Assembly: GCA_902761365.1 (NCBI GenBank)
Contig: CACWJZ010000001.1
Span: 24,088 to 88,087 of the forward strand
Length of the DNA: 64,000 nucleotides
Source: an uncultured Eubacteriales bacterium
Lineage (GTDB): Bacteria > Bacillota > Clostridia > Christensenellales > CAG-138
Direction: 5' to 3'
In this document: piece by piece, positions 17,400 to 25,173 of the stretch
Layout of the letters: every line of letters starts with the position of its first letter
Numbering within the stretch: position 1 is the stretch's first letter
Position numbers and translations under genes: made by a program
The notes under the pieces: generated by a model
Database searches by the model: none
What the model saw: only the letters and a program-made list of their open reading frames with translations
Told to the model about the DNA's origin: nothing

Positions 17400-18404
17400 T
17401 CATCGCGTTTTTTCCGGTATCTGCTGTATCCAGACATCGCCGCTCATGGAATCTATGTCGAATTGGGCTTCGCCCTCTGCAAGAATTAGCTGTTTGGAGC
17501 CAACCTCCTGCATGTTCTGCAATAGTTTGCCCGACATGGAGTCAAGATTGACGGTGCAGGATGCGTCCTTCGGCAGGTAGATGGAGGTCAAAGCCGAGGT
17601 GGTGTCTACATGTACCTCCTTGGGCATCTCGTAAAACGTCAAGGCGACATGCCCGGACATGGTGTTGACGCGCACCTCCTTGCTCTCGTTGAGCCACAGC
17701 TGAACGGAACCGGAAACGGAGGAGGCTTTGATCTTTGTAGCGGTGCCGGTAAGGCTCGCCAGACCGGAGACGCTGTTCATGCGCAGGGAATCGAAGGAGC
17801 AGTCACGGAGCGTAACATCCCCGGAAACACTGTCCATTTCGCCTTCATTCGCCGCAATGTTCTGAATCATCACCTGGCCGGAGACGGTGTTCACGTCCAG
17901 TTCTTCCAGCTGGAGCTCGCCTGCGGAGACGGAAGCGGAGACGGTGTCGATCTCCAACTCCTTCATCCCATCCGCCAGGGAGCGGGGGAGGGACACGGTC
18001 AACTGCTTCACGGGGAGCTTTCCCAAATGGTTCTTCTTGCAGGCCTGGACGCGCAGCTTGCCGCCGCTGATCCCGTACCGCAGGGCGTCCTTCTCCTGGA
18101 TCGGCTCTCTGGCGGTCTCTGTGATCCGAATGACCTCCCCGTCCGTGATCTCCACGATCACCGAACCGCTGATCCAGTCGATGGTCAGCTCCTTCAGATC
18201 CTTCGTCTGAACGGTGTAGACGCCGTCCGCCGAATAATCGTTCTTCAAATCCTTGTACTCCTTGGTGGTGCCGGTGTCCACGCGGGTCTCGCTTCGATCC
18301 CTGAACAGCCAGGTCGAAATGCGCCCGGCCAAAAAGAGCCCGGCACAGAGGCAGAACACCAGGCACAGGCATACGATCAGGATGATCCATCCGGTTTTGC
18401 TCAT
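17400..18404 (-). CDS. DUF4097 family membrane-anchored beta-repeat protein
   Basis: A 334-residue protein. One N-terminal membrane helix (about 5-28) is followed by a parallel beta-repeat domain in which short units recur about every 20 residues: DTVSASVSAG, NTVSGQVMI, DSVSGDVTL, NSVSGLASL, SSVSGSVQL, NTMSGHVAL, DSMSGKLL and DSMSGDVWI. This xxSGxV pattern is the DUF4097 hallmark, shared with LiaF/LiaG-type envelope-stress proteins. It is transcribed divergently from mntP, with interlocked promoters. Its role is probably at the envelope; the ligand is unknown. Confidence 0.9.
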   Translation of the reverse strand: MSKTGWIILIVCLCLVFCLCAGLFLAGRISTWLFRDRSETRVDTGTTKEYKDLKNDYSADGVYTVQTKDLKELTIDWISGSVIVEITDGEVIRITETAREPIQEKDALRYGISGGKLRVQACKKNHLGKLPVKQLTVSLPRSLADGMKELEIDTVSASVSAGELQLEELDVNTVSGQVMIQNIAANEGEMDSVSGDVTLRDCSFDSLRMNSVSGLASLTGTATKIKASSVSGSVQLWLNESKEVRVNTMSGHVALTFYEMPKEVHVDTTSALTSIYLPKDASCTVNLDSMSGKLLQNMQEVGSKQLILAEGEAQFDIDSMSGDVWIQQIPEKTR

Positions 18405-18461
18405 AGATATATGCTCCGTTTTAACAGGATATGGCTACACACATATACAGCCACTTTTATC

Positions 18462-18490
18462 AGTATACGATCAATCCCGTGAAAAAGCAA
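18462..18490 (-). promoter_or_regulatory. Promoter of the DUF4097 gene
   Basis: On the minus strand, TTGCTT (18485-18490), a 17-base spacer and TATACT (18462-18467). Confidence 0.7.
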
Positions 18491-18532
18491 TCCCATGGGG
18501 CGCATTTATAGACGCAGCCTCTTGCTTTTTCA
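18480..18532. repeat. 11-bp inverted repeat spanning both divergent -35 boxes
   Basis: TGAAAAAGCAA (18480-18490) is the exact reverse complement of TTGCTTTTTCA (18522-18532), 31 bases apart. Each arm contains the -35 element of one of the two divergent promoters and extends five bases beyond it, so it is longer than promoter identity requires. It may be an operator for shared control of DUF4097 and mntP. Confidence 0.55.
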
Positions 18533-18550
18533 TAGGTTTTTTAGTAAAAT
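18522..18550 (+). promoter_or_regulatory. Promoter of mntP
   Basis: TTGCTT (18522-18527), a 17-base spacer and TAAAAT (18545-18550), 32 bases before the mntP start. No yybP-ykoY Mn2+ riboswitch was recognised; the leader is too short to hold one. Confidence 0.68.
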
Positions 18551-18582
18551 GCACAGTGCTGTTTATATAGGAGAATTGCTGT

Positions 18583-19149
18583 ATGACCATATTTGAACTG
18601 TTCGTTTTGGCGGTGGGCCTGTCCATGGACGCCTTTGCCGTAGCCGTCTGCAAGGGCCTGGCCATCGGGAAGATACAGTGGAAGCATGTGGTGATCGTGG
18701 GCCTCTGGTTCGGCGGCTTTCAGGCGCTGATGCCCCTCATAGGGTATCTGCTGGGCAGCAGCTTTGCGGAGTACATCGCCGCGGTGGACCACTGGATCGC
18801 CATGATATTGCTGGTGCTCATCGGCGCCAACATGGTCCGGGAGTCCTTGGACAAGGACCCGGAGCACGTAAACCCCTCCCTGGGCTTCAAGACCATGCTG
18901 GTCATGGCCATCGCCACCAGCATCGACGCCCTGGCCGTGGGCGTGACCTTCGCCTTTTTGGAGGTCCGCATCCTGCCAGCCGTCAACTTCATCGGCGTCA
19001 TCACCTTCCTGCTCTCCGCCCTGGGCGTGAAGATCGGCAGCATCTTCGGCACCAGGTACAAGAGCAAGGCAGAGCTGGCCGGCGGCGTCATCCTGATCCT
19101 TCTGGGCATCAAGATCCTTTTGGAGCATCTGGGCTATCTACCGTTCTGA
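18583..19149 (+). CDS. mntP: Manganese efflux pump MntP
   Basis: A 188-residue inner-membrane Mn2+ exporter with six helices in two homologous halves. Each half carries the family's acidic signature: [15 protein letters not shown] at residues 11-25 and [16 protein letters not shown] near 108-123. The length matches the family (about 185-190). The start is preceded by AGGAG. It ends at a strong terminator. The only neighbour likely to share regulation is the divergent DUF4097 gene. Confidence 0.95.
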   Translation: MTIFELFVLAVGLSMDAFAVAVCKGLAIGKIQWKHVVIVGLWFGGFQALMPLIGYLLGSSFAEYIAAVDHWIAMILLVLIGANMVRESLDKDPEHVNPSLGFKTMLVMAIATSIDALAVGVTFAFLEVRILPAVNFIGVITFLLSALGVKIGSIFGTRYKSKAELAGGVILILLGIKILLEHLGYLPF

Positions 19150-19166
19150 AAATACGACTGCATACA

Positions 19167-19193
19167 AAAAAGGCCGCGTCTCGCGGCCTTTTG
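19167..19193. terminator. Bidirectional terminator between mntP and yqeB
   Basis: AAAAGGCCGCG pairs with CGCGGCCTTTT around a TCT loop. It serves both converging genes. Confidence 0.88.
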
Positions 19194-19194
19194 C

Positions 19195-19980
19195 TTACTC
19201 TCTATACCCGAAATGGAGCAGCGCTTCCAGGACGCCGCCGCCCACGGACAGGGCCTTGTCGGAGGCACAGAGGCAGTGCTCCGGCCGGCAGCGGGGGTCC
19301 ACGTCGCCGCTCTTCATGCCCTGATTGACATGGGTGCCCTCCGGCAGGATGCCGCGCAGGGTGCCGCCGATCTGGCAGTGGACCGGCTCCTCGTCCACAT
19401 AGGCCACGATCTCGTCAGCAGCCACCTGGTCTCCGATGGTACGGAGGGGATGAAAGATGCCGGCCTTGGGGGCGCGAATGATGCGCTCCACGGTGTACCC
19501 GCCGATGTTCCCTGGCACGCCGGTGTTGGGCGCGGCTGATCCTGCGTAGATGGCCCGGCCCAGATAGTGGCCTCGCTGGGTCTCCACCACGGCGTGGCAG
19601 TCCGTCCCGGCGGTGAATCCGGGGCCCACGGCAATGACGATGGGCGCGTCGGACAGGGACGTGTCCAGGTTCACCTTGGCGAGCCGGGCATCCACCAGGG
19701 CGTCCGGCTGCAGTAGGGGAAGGGTTGTCCCTGCATCGTCGGCAAACACGGGGATATGCCCCCGCTGCCAAATTGCTTTTGCCTCCTCACTGGTCGTCGC
19801 CCGCTCCGCCGTGATACCCTCCACAGTATAGGCGCCGTGGAGGATCGCCTCGGAGAAGCAGACGGTCCGCCGGATGGAGGTCGGTTTTTCAAGATCGGTC
19901 ATGGCCAGCGTAAAGCCGCATCGATACAGCCGCACGGCGATGCCGCTGGCGATGTCGCCCGCGCCGCGGATCAGGATCAT
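19195..19980 (-). CDS. yqeB: YqeB-type selenium-dependent molybdenum hydroxylase system protein
   Basis: A 261-residue protein with an N-terminal nucleotide-binding motif (ILIRGAGDIASGIA) and the EF2563/YqeB family blocks DARLAKVNLDTS, VIAVGPGFTAGTDCHAVVET and RAPKAGIF. The family is known from gene clusters for selenium-dependent molybdenum hydroxylases, where it is thought to help mature the cofactor. No hydroxylase, yqeC or selD gene is next to it here, so the partner system must lie elsewhere or be absent. The ATG at 19980 sits 10 bases after AGGAG; the GTG at 19989 is too close. Confidence 0.88.
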   Translation of the reverse strand: MILIRGAGDIASGIAVRLYRCGFTLAMTDLEKPTSIRRTVCFSEAILHGAYTVEGITAERATTSEEAKAIWQRGHIPVFADDAGTTLPLLQPDALVDARLAKVNLDTSLSDAPIVIAVGPGFTAGTDCHAVVETQRGHYLGRAIYAGSAAPNTGVPGNIGGYTVERIIRAPKAGIFHPLRTIGDQVAADEIVAYVDEEPVHCQIGGTLRGILPEGTHVNQGMKSGDVDPRCRPEHCLCASDKALSVGGGVLEALLHFGYRE

Positions 19981-20006
19981 ACTACGCACACTCCTGTTTT
20001 TTTTTG

Positions 20007-20035
20007 AGTATACATCCGAACCTGCCTGCCGTCAA
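20007..20035 (-). promoter_or_regulatory. Promoter of yqeB
   Basis: On the minus strand, TTGACG (20030-20035), a 17-base spacer and TATACT (20007-20012). Confidence 0.75.
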
Positions 20036-20042
20036 ATCGTCC

Positions 20043-21254
20043 TTATCGATATAAATTGGCCGCCACGTACACCAGCCCCTCGATAGAGGGATAGCTGTCC
20101 TCATAGACCTTCTCCCGTCGGATTAGCTTCCCCGCGGCATCATAGTATTCCTTGTAGGTCACGGAGGTCTTGCCCCGCCGCTCCTTTCGCTCCTCCACCC
20201 GAGAACCGGCGGAAAGGCTTTCGTCCAGCCGGACCTTGGTGCCCTTCGCCGGCAGGGAGCCGGTGCGCTTGGATACGATCACGATGTGGTCAAAGTCGGG
20301 GCTGTGGATGCCGTACAGCCGGATGGTGACCTTCTTCGCCTTTTTATCCAGGTGTGCGAAGATGACCAGCTCGCCTTCCGTGGAGTTGACGAATTTGAAA
20401 TCCTTATACCCGGTGGCGATGGTGGCGTCCCGGCCGATGGGTACATAGTGCATGGGCCAGCTGTGGTGATGCCGCTCTGTGACGGTGAGGTCCGCCATCA
20501 TGACCGCATTGAACAGGGTGGAGGACACCTGGCAGACGCCGCCGCCGTACTCCTTTTCATAGGTGCCGTTGCGAATGGCGGGGGCCAGGTAATACCCATT
20601 CTCCTTGGTCCTGTCCAGGATGGTCTTGTTCATGCTGAACTCCTCCCCAGGTTCGAGGACGATGCCGTTGATGCGGGAGGCCGCCAGGGCCATGTTGTTC
20701 ACCCGGTTCTTCCGGCCCAGAGTGGACCCCTTGAAGGAGGTGGAGAATTCGGACAACAGCGTGTACCGCGCCTTCAACTCCTCCGAGGTGACGCTCGCCT
20801 CCACGGGCTGCAGGTCCACCGTGATCTGAGAGACCGTGTCCGCAGTCGCCAAAGCCTCCTGCAGGGCCTCTTCATCGATCCGCTGGCCAGCCGCCTCTGA
20901 GACGAAGGTGATGGGCTCGGTGGGGTCGTCGGAATATTGTATCTTAGCGTCCTGGGCTGGGGACCCGTATAGTTCGTTTAACTTCTGATAGAAAGCAGCA
21001 AAGAGCTTCGGGTCGACGGAGAGCGCTCCGGCGCTGCCCACGACCACGCCCATATCGGACAGGGAATAGCTTATTACATCATTGCCCACGCACAAGTCCA
21101 TCTTTGTTTGGGATGGGTTCAGGGGCATGGGGGAGGGCGAAGCGGTTCGCAGCCTTTCGAGGAAGCCTGCATCCGTCGATTCAGGCGCTTCTGTCCGTTG
21201 GCCGCAGCCGCTGAGCAGACAAAGCAATACAAGAAGTATCAAAACGTGTTTCAT
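20043..21254 (-). CDS. VanW family lipoprotein
   Basis: A 403-residue exported protein. The signal peptide ends in a lipobox (LLSGCG), so it is probably a lipoprotein. Residues 70-200 form a putative peptidoglycan-binding-like region. The VanW core follows, with FSTSFKGS, RVNNMALAASRINGIVLEPG, YLAPAIRNG and the diagnostic YGGGVCQVSSTLFNA. VanW-like proteins occur in vancomycin-resistance clusters and as general envelope proteins; no resistance genes are adjacent, so resistance is not implied. I start at the ATG at 21254. The alternative TTG at 21302 lies within the opposite-strand tRNA promoter. TACTAT ends 5 bases before this ATG, so a leaderless start is possible. Confidence 0.85.
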   Translation of the reverse strand: MKHVLILLVLLCLLSGCGQRTEAPESTDAGFLERLRTASPSPMPLNPSQTKMDLCVGNDVISYSLSDMGVVVGSAGALSVDPKLFAAFYQKLNELYGSPAQDAKIQYSDDPTEPITFVSEAAGQRIDEEALQEALATADTVSQITVDLQPVEASVTSEELKARYTLLSEFSTSFKGSTLGRKNRVNNMALAASRINGIVLEPGEEFSMNKTILDRTKENGYYLAPAIRNGTYEKEYGGGVCQVSSTLFNAVMMADLTVTERHHHSWPMHYVPIGRDATIATGYKDFKFVNSTEGELVIFAHLDKKAKKVTIRLYGIHSPDFDHIVIVSKRTGSLPAKGTKVRLDESLSAGSRVEERKERRGKTSVTYKEYYDAAGKLIRREKVYEDSYPSIEGLVYVAANLYR

Positions 21255-21295
21255 ACTGGATAGTATGTGCAGGAAAAAGATTTTTACGCGGAGGA

Positions 21296-21324
21296 TTGAC
21301 AAATGCCCCCGCCTCTATTATAAT
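21296..21324 (+). promoter_or_regulatory. Perfect consensus promoter of tRNA-Leu
   Basis: TTGACA (21296-21301), a 17-base spacer and TATAAT (21319-21324). It is a full match to the sigma-A consensus, as expected for a stable RNA. Confidence 0.92.
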
Positions 21325-21334
21325 TCTAAATTGC

Positions 21335-21418
21335 GCGGTGGTGCTGGAATTGGCAGACAGGCACGTTTGAGGTGCGTGTGCTTCGCGCGTACGAGTTCAA
21401 GTCTCGTCCACCGCACCA
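21335..21418 (+). tRNA. tRNA-Leu (anticodon GAG)
   Basis: The acceptor stem pairs GCGGTGG with CCACCGC. The anticodon stem-loop CACGT-TTGAGGT-GCGTG gives anticodon GAG (CUC/CUU). The D-loop is AATTGGCAGACAGG, there is a long variable arm, the T-arm contains GTTCAAGTC, and CCA is encoded at 21416-21418. Confidence 0.95.
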
Positions 21419-21421
21419 GCA

Positions 21422-21459
21422 AAAAGCAGTGATTTGGACAGCAGATCACTGCTTTTCTT
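21422..21459 (+). terminator. Terminator of tRNA-Leu
   Basis: AGCAGTGAT (21425-21433) pairs with ATCACTGCT (21445-21453), with A residues before and TTTTCTTT after. Confidence 0.88.
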
Positions 21460-21468
21460 TGCGATCTG

Positions 21469-21496
21469 TTGCATTTTCGACACGAGATGCTATGAT
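21469..21496 (+). promoter_or_regulatory. Promoter of the symporter gene
   Basis: TTGCAT (21469-21474), a 16-base spacer and TATGAT (21491-21496), 33 bases before the start codon. Confidence 0.6.
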
Positions 21497-21528
21497 ACCA
21501 CTATAGCGAGAAATGAAAGGGTAAACCG

Positions 21529-23052
21529 ATGTCTTTGGGTGTATTGGCGGGGATCGTACTGGTGGTGGGGCTCATCCTGATAGTGGGCCTGTTCTCCGGT
21601 CAGAAGGTGAAGGATTCCTCCGATTTTCTCTCCGGCGGCGGCAAGGCCGGCGCGCTCCTGGTGGCCGGCGGGATCATGGGGAGCCTGGTGGGGAGCCAAG
21701 CTACCATGGGCACCGCCCAGCTGTCCTTCCAATATGGGTTTTCCGGCTGGTGGTTCACCCTGGGCTGCTGCTTCGGGTCCCTGGCGCTGGGCCTTGTGTA
21801 TAGCCGTAAGCTCCGGCAAAGCGGCTGCATCACCGAGCTTGCCATCGTCACCCGGGAGTATGGGGCCGCTTCCGGCGCCCTGAGCTCCGTCCTCTGTTCC
21901 ATCGGTATCTTCATCAGCGTCTTTTCCCAGGTCATCGCCTGCGCCGGGCTGTTGTCGGCCCTGTTTCCCGGCACACCCCTGTGGGCGGGGGCGCTGCTGT
22001 CCGCCTTGCTTATGGGCCTGTATGTGATCTTCGGCGGCGCCTGGGGAGCGGGCATGGGCGGCATCGTCAAGCTCCTGCTGCTGTGCGGCGTGTCGCTCAT
22101 GAGCCTCTGCCTGATCCTGTATTGGTCCCACGGTCCTCAGGGGCTTTGGAGCGAGTTGAGCAACCTGCTCACAGGCACTTCCTTGGGCATGATCCGCCAG
22201 GAGGCCACAGGGGTACCGAATATCGCCGATGTAGGCGTACTGAAGGCTCAGTTCCTGAGCCTCACCGCCCGCGGCACAGCTAAGGACCTGAGCTCAGGCA
22301 TTTCTCTGCTGCTGGGCGTCCTGTGCACCCAATCCTACGCCCAGGCCATCTGGTCGGGCAAATCGGATCGGGCGGCGCGCAACGGTGCCCTGATCAGCGG
22401 CATCGCCGCCCCATTCATCGGCTTGGGCGGTGTGGCCATCGGCTTCTTCATGCGCAGCCATTACATGCTGCGGGCCGAAGCGGAGACCTTGGCGGCGGCT
22501 GGACAGGCGTTGCCGGACCTGCCTATTCTGGAGACCACCATCCGTGCCATGCCCACCTTCGCCCTGGATCATTTTCCATCGATAATAGCCGGGATCATCC
22601 TGGGCACGCTCCTCATCACCGCTGTAAGCGGTGGGGCAGGCCTGGCATTTGGCATGGCCACCATCCTGACTCGGGACATCCTGAAGCGAGTCTCCCACCG
22701 CTGGGACGATCCAAAAGGGGAATTGCGGGTCGTGCGCATCTGCATCGGCGGCATCCTGCTTGCTGCGGTGGCGGTGACCGTGGCCCTGCCCGATTCCCTC
22801 ATCAACGATTTCGGCTTCCTGTCCATGGGCTTTCGGGCCTCCGTCCTCTTCCTGCCCATGACCGCCGCTCTGTGGCTGCCGGGCCGGGTGTCGGGCCGAT
22901 GGGTGCTGCTGTCCATGATCCTCTCGCCCTGCGCCGTGATCCTGTCCAAGGTGCTCTCCCTGCCCGGAGATCCCCTGCTGTACGGCATGGCCATGTCGCT
23001 GCTGCTCTGCACCCTTGGACTGATTGCAGGCAATACAAAAAGAGCCGATTGA
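21529..23052 (+). CDS. Sodium:solute symporter family protein
   Basis: A 507-residue transporter with about 13 membrane helices, in the SSS family (PF00474) of Na+-driven importers of sugars, amino acids, organic acids or pantothenate. Family features include DFLSGGGKAGALLVAGGIMGS in the first helix region, an unwound-helix-like GTLLITAVSGGAGLAFG near residue 365 and a conserved basic loop after it (TRDILKR). The substrate cannot be deduced. It is monocistronic, between tRNA-Leu and the converging methyltransferase. Confidence 0.9.
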   Translation: MSLGVLAGIVLVVGLILIVGLFSGQKVKDSSDFLSGGGKAGALLVAGGIMGSLVGSQATMGTAQLSFQYGFSGWWFTLGCCFGSLALGLVYSRKLRQSGCITELAIVTREYGAASGALSSVLCSIGIFISVFSQVIACAGLLSALFPGTPLWAGALLSALLMGLYVIFGGAWGAGMGGIVKLLLLCGVSLMSLCLILYWSHGPQGLWSELSNLLTGTSLGMIRQEATGVPNIADVGVLKAQFLSLTARGTAKDLSSGISLLLGVLCTQSYAQAIWSGKSDRAARNGALISGIAAPFIGLGGVAIGFFMRSHYMLRAEAETLAAAGQALPDLPILETTIRAMPTFALDHFPSIIAGIILGTLLITAVSGGAGLAFGMATILTRDILKRVSHRWDDPKGELRVVRICIGGILLAAVAVTVALPDSLINDFGFLSMGFRASVLFLPMTAALWLPGRVSGRWVLLSMILSPCAVILSKVLSLPGDPLLYGMAMSLLLCTLGLIAGNTKRAD

Positions 23053-23061
23053 CGGCTCTTC
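23041..23061. terminator. Hairpin at the end of the symporter gene
   Basis: AGAGCCG pairs with CGGCTCT around the stop codon. The T-tract is weak on the plus strand, while the minus strand has a better run after the stem (TTTTTGTATT), so it may mainly serve the converging methyltransferase. Confidence 0.55.
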
Positions 23062-23076
23062 ATCACAGGTATTCCA

Positions 23077-24273
23077 TTAGTCGATCGTAAAGAAAACCTG
23101 ATCCCCGTAGGTGTTCACAAGCTGAACAACGGGTCGCTCGTTGCCCTGGGGAAGGGGCAGCTTCAGGGGAAGCTTTGCCTTCGTGACCGTGCGAACCGGA
23201 TAAAAAACGTGCTCCTTTTCATATCCGATGGCCGCGTAGGCCAGCGGGGCGGAACGTCGATTCAGCTCCGCTTCAGTGATGACCACAGTTTTATCTTGGA
23301 TAGAGAAGGCGGCATTGCACTTGCACCGCCTGGCGGGGAAGTGCAGCGTCATGGGCCGGTGCGCCGCTTCCGGCTCATCCAGCAGGGTGGGGCTGGACGC
23401 GACGGACAGCAGCCGTTTGCGCAGGGTGATGAGGGCCAGGGGAGAGGCATCCACCGCCAGGAACCGGCGCCCATTCTTCACGGCCACGGCGGCGGTGGTG
23501 CCGCTGCCCGAAAACAGGTCGCACACTAAATCCCCCGACTTGGAGGAGGCCAGTATGATACGCTCCAACAGCGCTTCCGGCTTTTGGGTGGCGTAACCCA
23601 GCCGCTCCCTGTCCTTTTGCTGCAGATGTTCTATATCCGTCCAAACGTCCGTAGGATAGATGAGATCGTCCTCGTAGTAGGTATACATCTTTCCCTGGGA
23701 GCGGATGGAGAAGCCCACCCGTCCGTTTTGATCCACGAACCGCCGCATGTGGTTCCGGGGTTCCGGCCCTCGGGGTGTACCCACGGCGGCGATGTTGAAG
23801 TAGACACGGCGGCTCTTGCGATAGAAAAGGATGGTATCATGCTTGCGTGGAAAGAAGCGGGTGGCTCGGCCGCCGGACTTGTAACTCCAGATGATCTCAT
23901 CCATGAAGTTGTCCTGTCCAAAGATGTCGTCCAGCATCAGCCGCAGCTTGGCGCTCATGCGCCAGTCGATATGCAGATATAGGCTTCCTGTAGGAGAAAG
24001 GAGGGCATGACAGCCGGTTAGGATGGAACGCATCCATTTCAGGTATTCAGCCGCCGGCATGTCGTCCCGGAACAGAGGGACCTTCGCCCCGTCGTCCTTT
24101 TCGCCCTTTCCCTGAAAGGCATCTCCGGTGCCGAAGGGCGGGTCCAGATAGATCAGCTGAACCTTGCCACCATAGGTTTTGATCAGCTGCGGCAGCTGTT
24201 TTTCGGAACGGGCGAGGAAGAAGGACCCGGGTCCGCCTATGTCGTGATGTTCCCCGTTGCAATAGATCCGCAT
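23077..24273 (-). CDS. Solitary beta-class DNA methyltransferase (N6-adenine or N4-cytosine)
   Basis: A 398-residue amino-methyltransferase. The catalytic motif IV (LIYLDPPFGTGD, about 39-50) precedes the SAM-binding motif I (VCDLFSGSGTT, about 250-260), with KPEALLERII just before motif I. This order defines the beta class (PF01555). The DPPF tetrad fits adenine methylases slightly better, but base specificity is not certain. About 110 residues after motif I have no recognised domain; the insert between motifs should hold the recognition domain. No endonuclease, specificity subunit or mobile gene is next to it, so it is either an orphan regulatory methylase or a remnant. Confidence 0.88.
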   Translation of the reverse strand: MRIYCNGEHHDIGGPGSFFLARSEKQLPQLIKTYGGKVQLIYLDPPFGTGDAFQGKGEKDDGAKVPLFRDDMPAAEYLKWMRSILTGCHALLSPTGSLYLHIDWRMSAKLRLMLDDIFGQDNFMDEIIWSYKSGGRATRFFPRKHDTILFYRKSRRVYFNIAAVGTPRGPEPRNHMRRFVDQNGRVGFSIRSQGKMYTYYEDDLIYPTDVWTDIEHLQQKDRERLGYATQKPEALLERIILASSKSGDLVCDLFSGSGTTAAVAVKNGRRFLAVDASPLALITLRKRLLSVASSPTLLDEPEAAHRPMTLHFPARRCKCNAAFSIQDKTVVITEAELNRRSAPLAYAAIGYEKEHVFYPVRTVTKAKLPLKLPLPQGNERPVVQLVNTYGDQVFFTID

Positions 24274-24391
24274 GCGCCATCCCTCCAGTCATTCTCTGTA
24301 TAGTATAATACAAGATATTGCGGCCAATGGCAAGAGGAATCGCAGTATTTTGTGATGCAAGAGGCCTTCTTTACAGGATCGGCAATGAATG

Positions 24392-24420
24392 TTGCAATAT
24401 AATGCGGAAAGTGGTAATAT
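24392..24420 (+). promoter_or_regulatory. Promoter of the nagB-glmM operon
   Basis: TTGCAA (24392-24397), a 17-base spacer and TAATAT (24415-24420). GGAGG precedes nagB. Confidence 0.65.
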
Positions 24421-24449
24421 ATATATAATTTGGAAATGGAGGATTTTTT

Positions 24450-25163
24450 ATGAAAGTTATCATCGATTCAGCCGAAAACATCGCAGCCATGGCTGCTCAG
24501 CAATATGTGTCTTTGTTGAAGCGCAAGCCTAACGCCATCCTGGGCGGTGCCACCGGCTCCACGCCTTTAGGCCTCTATGCGGAGCTGGTCCGCCTGGACA
24601 AGGCGGGGGAGATCTCCTTCAAAGAAGCGTCCAGCTTCAATTTGGATGAGTACGTGGGCCTGGACGGCGCCCATGACCAGAGCTATCGGTACTTCATGGA
24701 TCACAACCTGTTCGATCATATCGATATCGATAAGTCCCGCACTCGGGTCCCATCCGGCATCGACATCAGCGATCCGGCTGCTTACGATAAGGAGATCCAG
24801 GCGGCGGGCGGCGTGGACCTGCAGCTCTTGGGCATCGGCAACAACGGCCACATCGGTTTCAACGAGCCTGGTACGCCCTTTGGTTCCCTGACCCACATCG
24901 TGGAGCTAACCGAGTCCACCAGGGAAGCCAATAAGCGGTTCTTCGCTTCCATCGACGAGGTGCCCACCCATGCCGTCACCATGGGTATCAAAACGGTCAT
25001 GCAGGCCCGTTCCATCATCCTCATGGCCATCGGGCCTGCCAAGGCGCCCATTATGAAGGAGATGCTCCAGGGACCCGTCACCGAGAAGGTGCCCGCCTCC
25101 GTGCTGCAGCTCCATCCGGATGTGACCGTCTACATGGACTACGAAGCGGCCAAGCTGCTGTAA
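24450..25163 (+). CDS. nagB: Glucosamine-6-phosphate deaminase
   Basis: A 237-residue cytoplasmic enzyme interconverting glucosamine 6-phosphate with fructose 6-phosphate and ammonia. Motifs include LGGATGSTPLGLYAEL (phosphate binding, about 31-46), SFNLDEYVGL (Asp/Glu, about 62-71) and LGIGNNGHIGFNEPG (catalytic His region, about 129-143). The length is slightly short for the family (240-266). It is the first gene of an operon with glmM (10-base gap) and a hexapeptide-repeat transferase. The operon is thus set to control flow between glycolysis and UDP-GlcNAc. Confidence 0.95.
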   Translation: MKVIIDSAENIAAMAAQQYVSLLKRKPNAILGGATGSTPLGLYAELVRLDKAGEISFKEASSFNLDEYVGLDGAHDQSYRYFMDHNLFDHIDIDKSRTRVPSGIDISDPAAYDKEIQAAGGVDLQLLGIGNNGHIGFNEPGTPFGSLTHIVELTESTREANKRFFASIDEVPTHAVTMGIKTVMQARSIILMAIGPAKAPIMKEMLQGPVTEKVPASVLQLHPDVTVYMDYEAAKLL

Positions 25164-25173
25164 GGAGATAAAC

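Noticed and set aside
18551..18582. yybP-ykoY Mn2+ riboswitch before mntP
   Set aside because: The leader is only about 25 bases long after the predicted transcription start.
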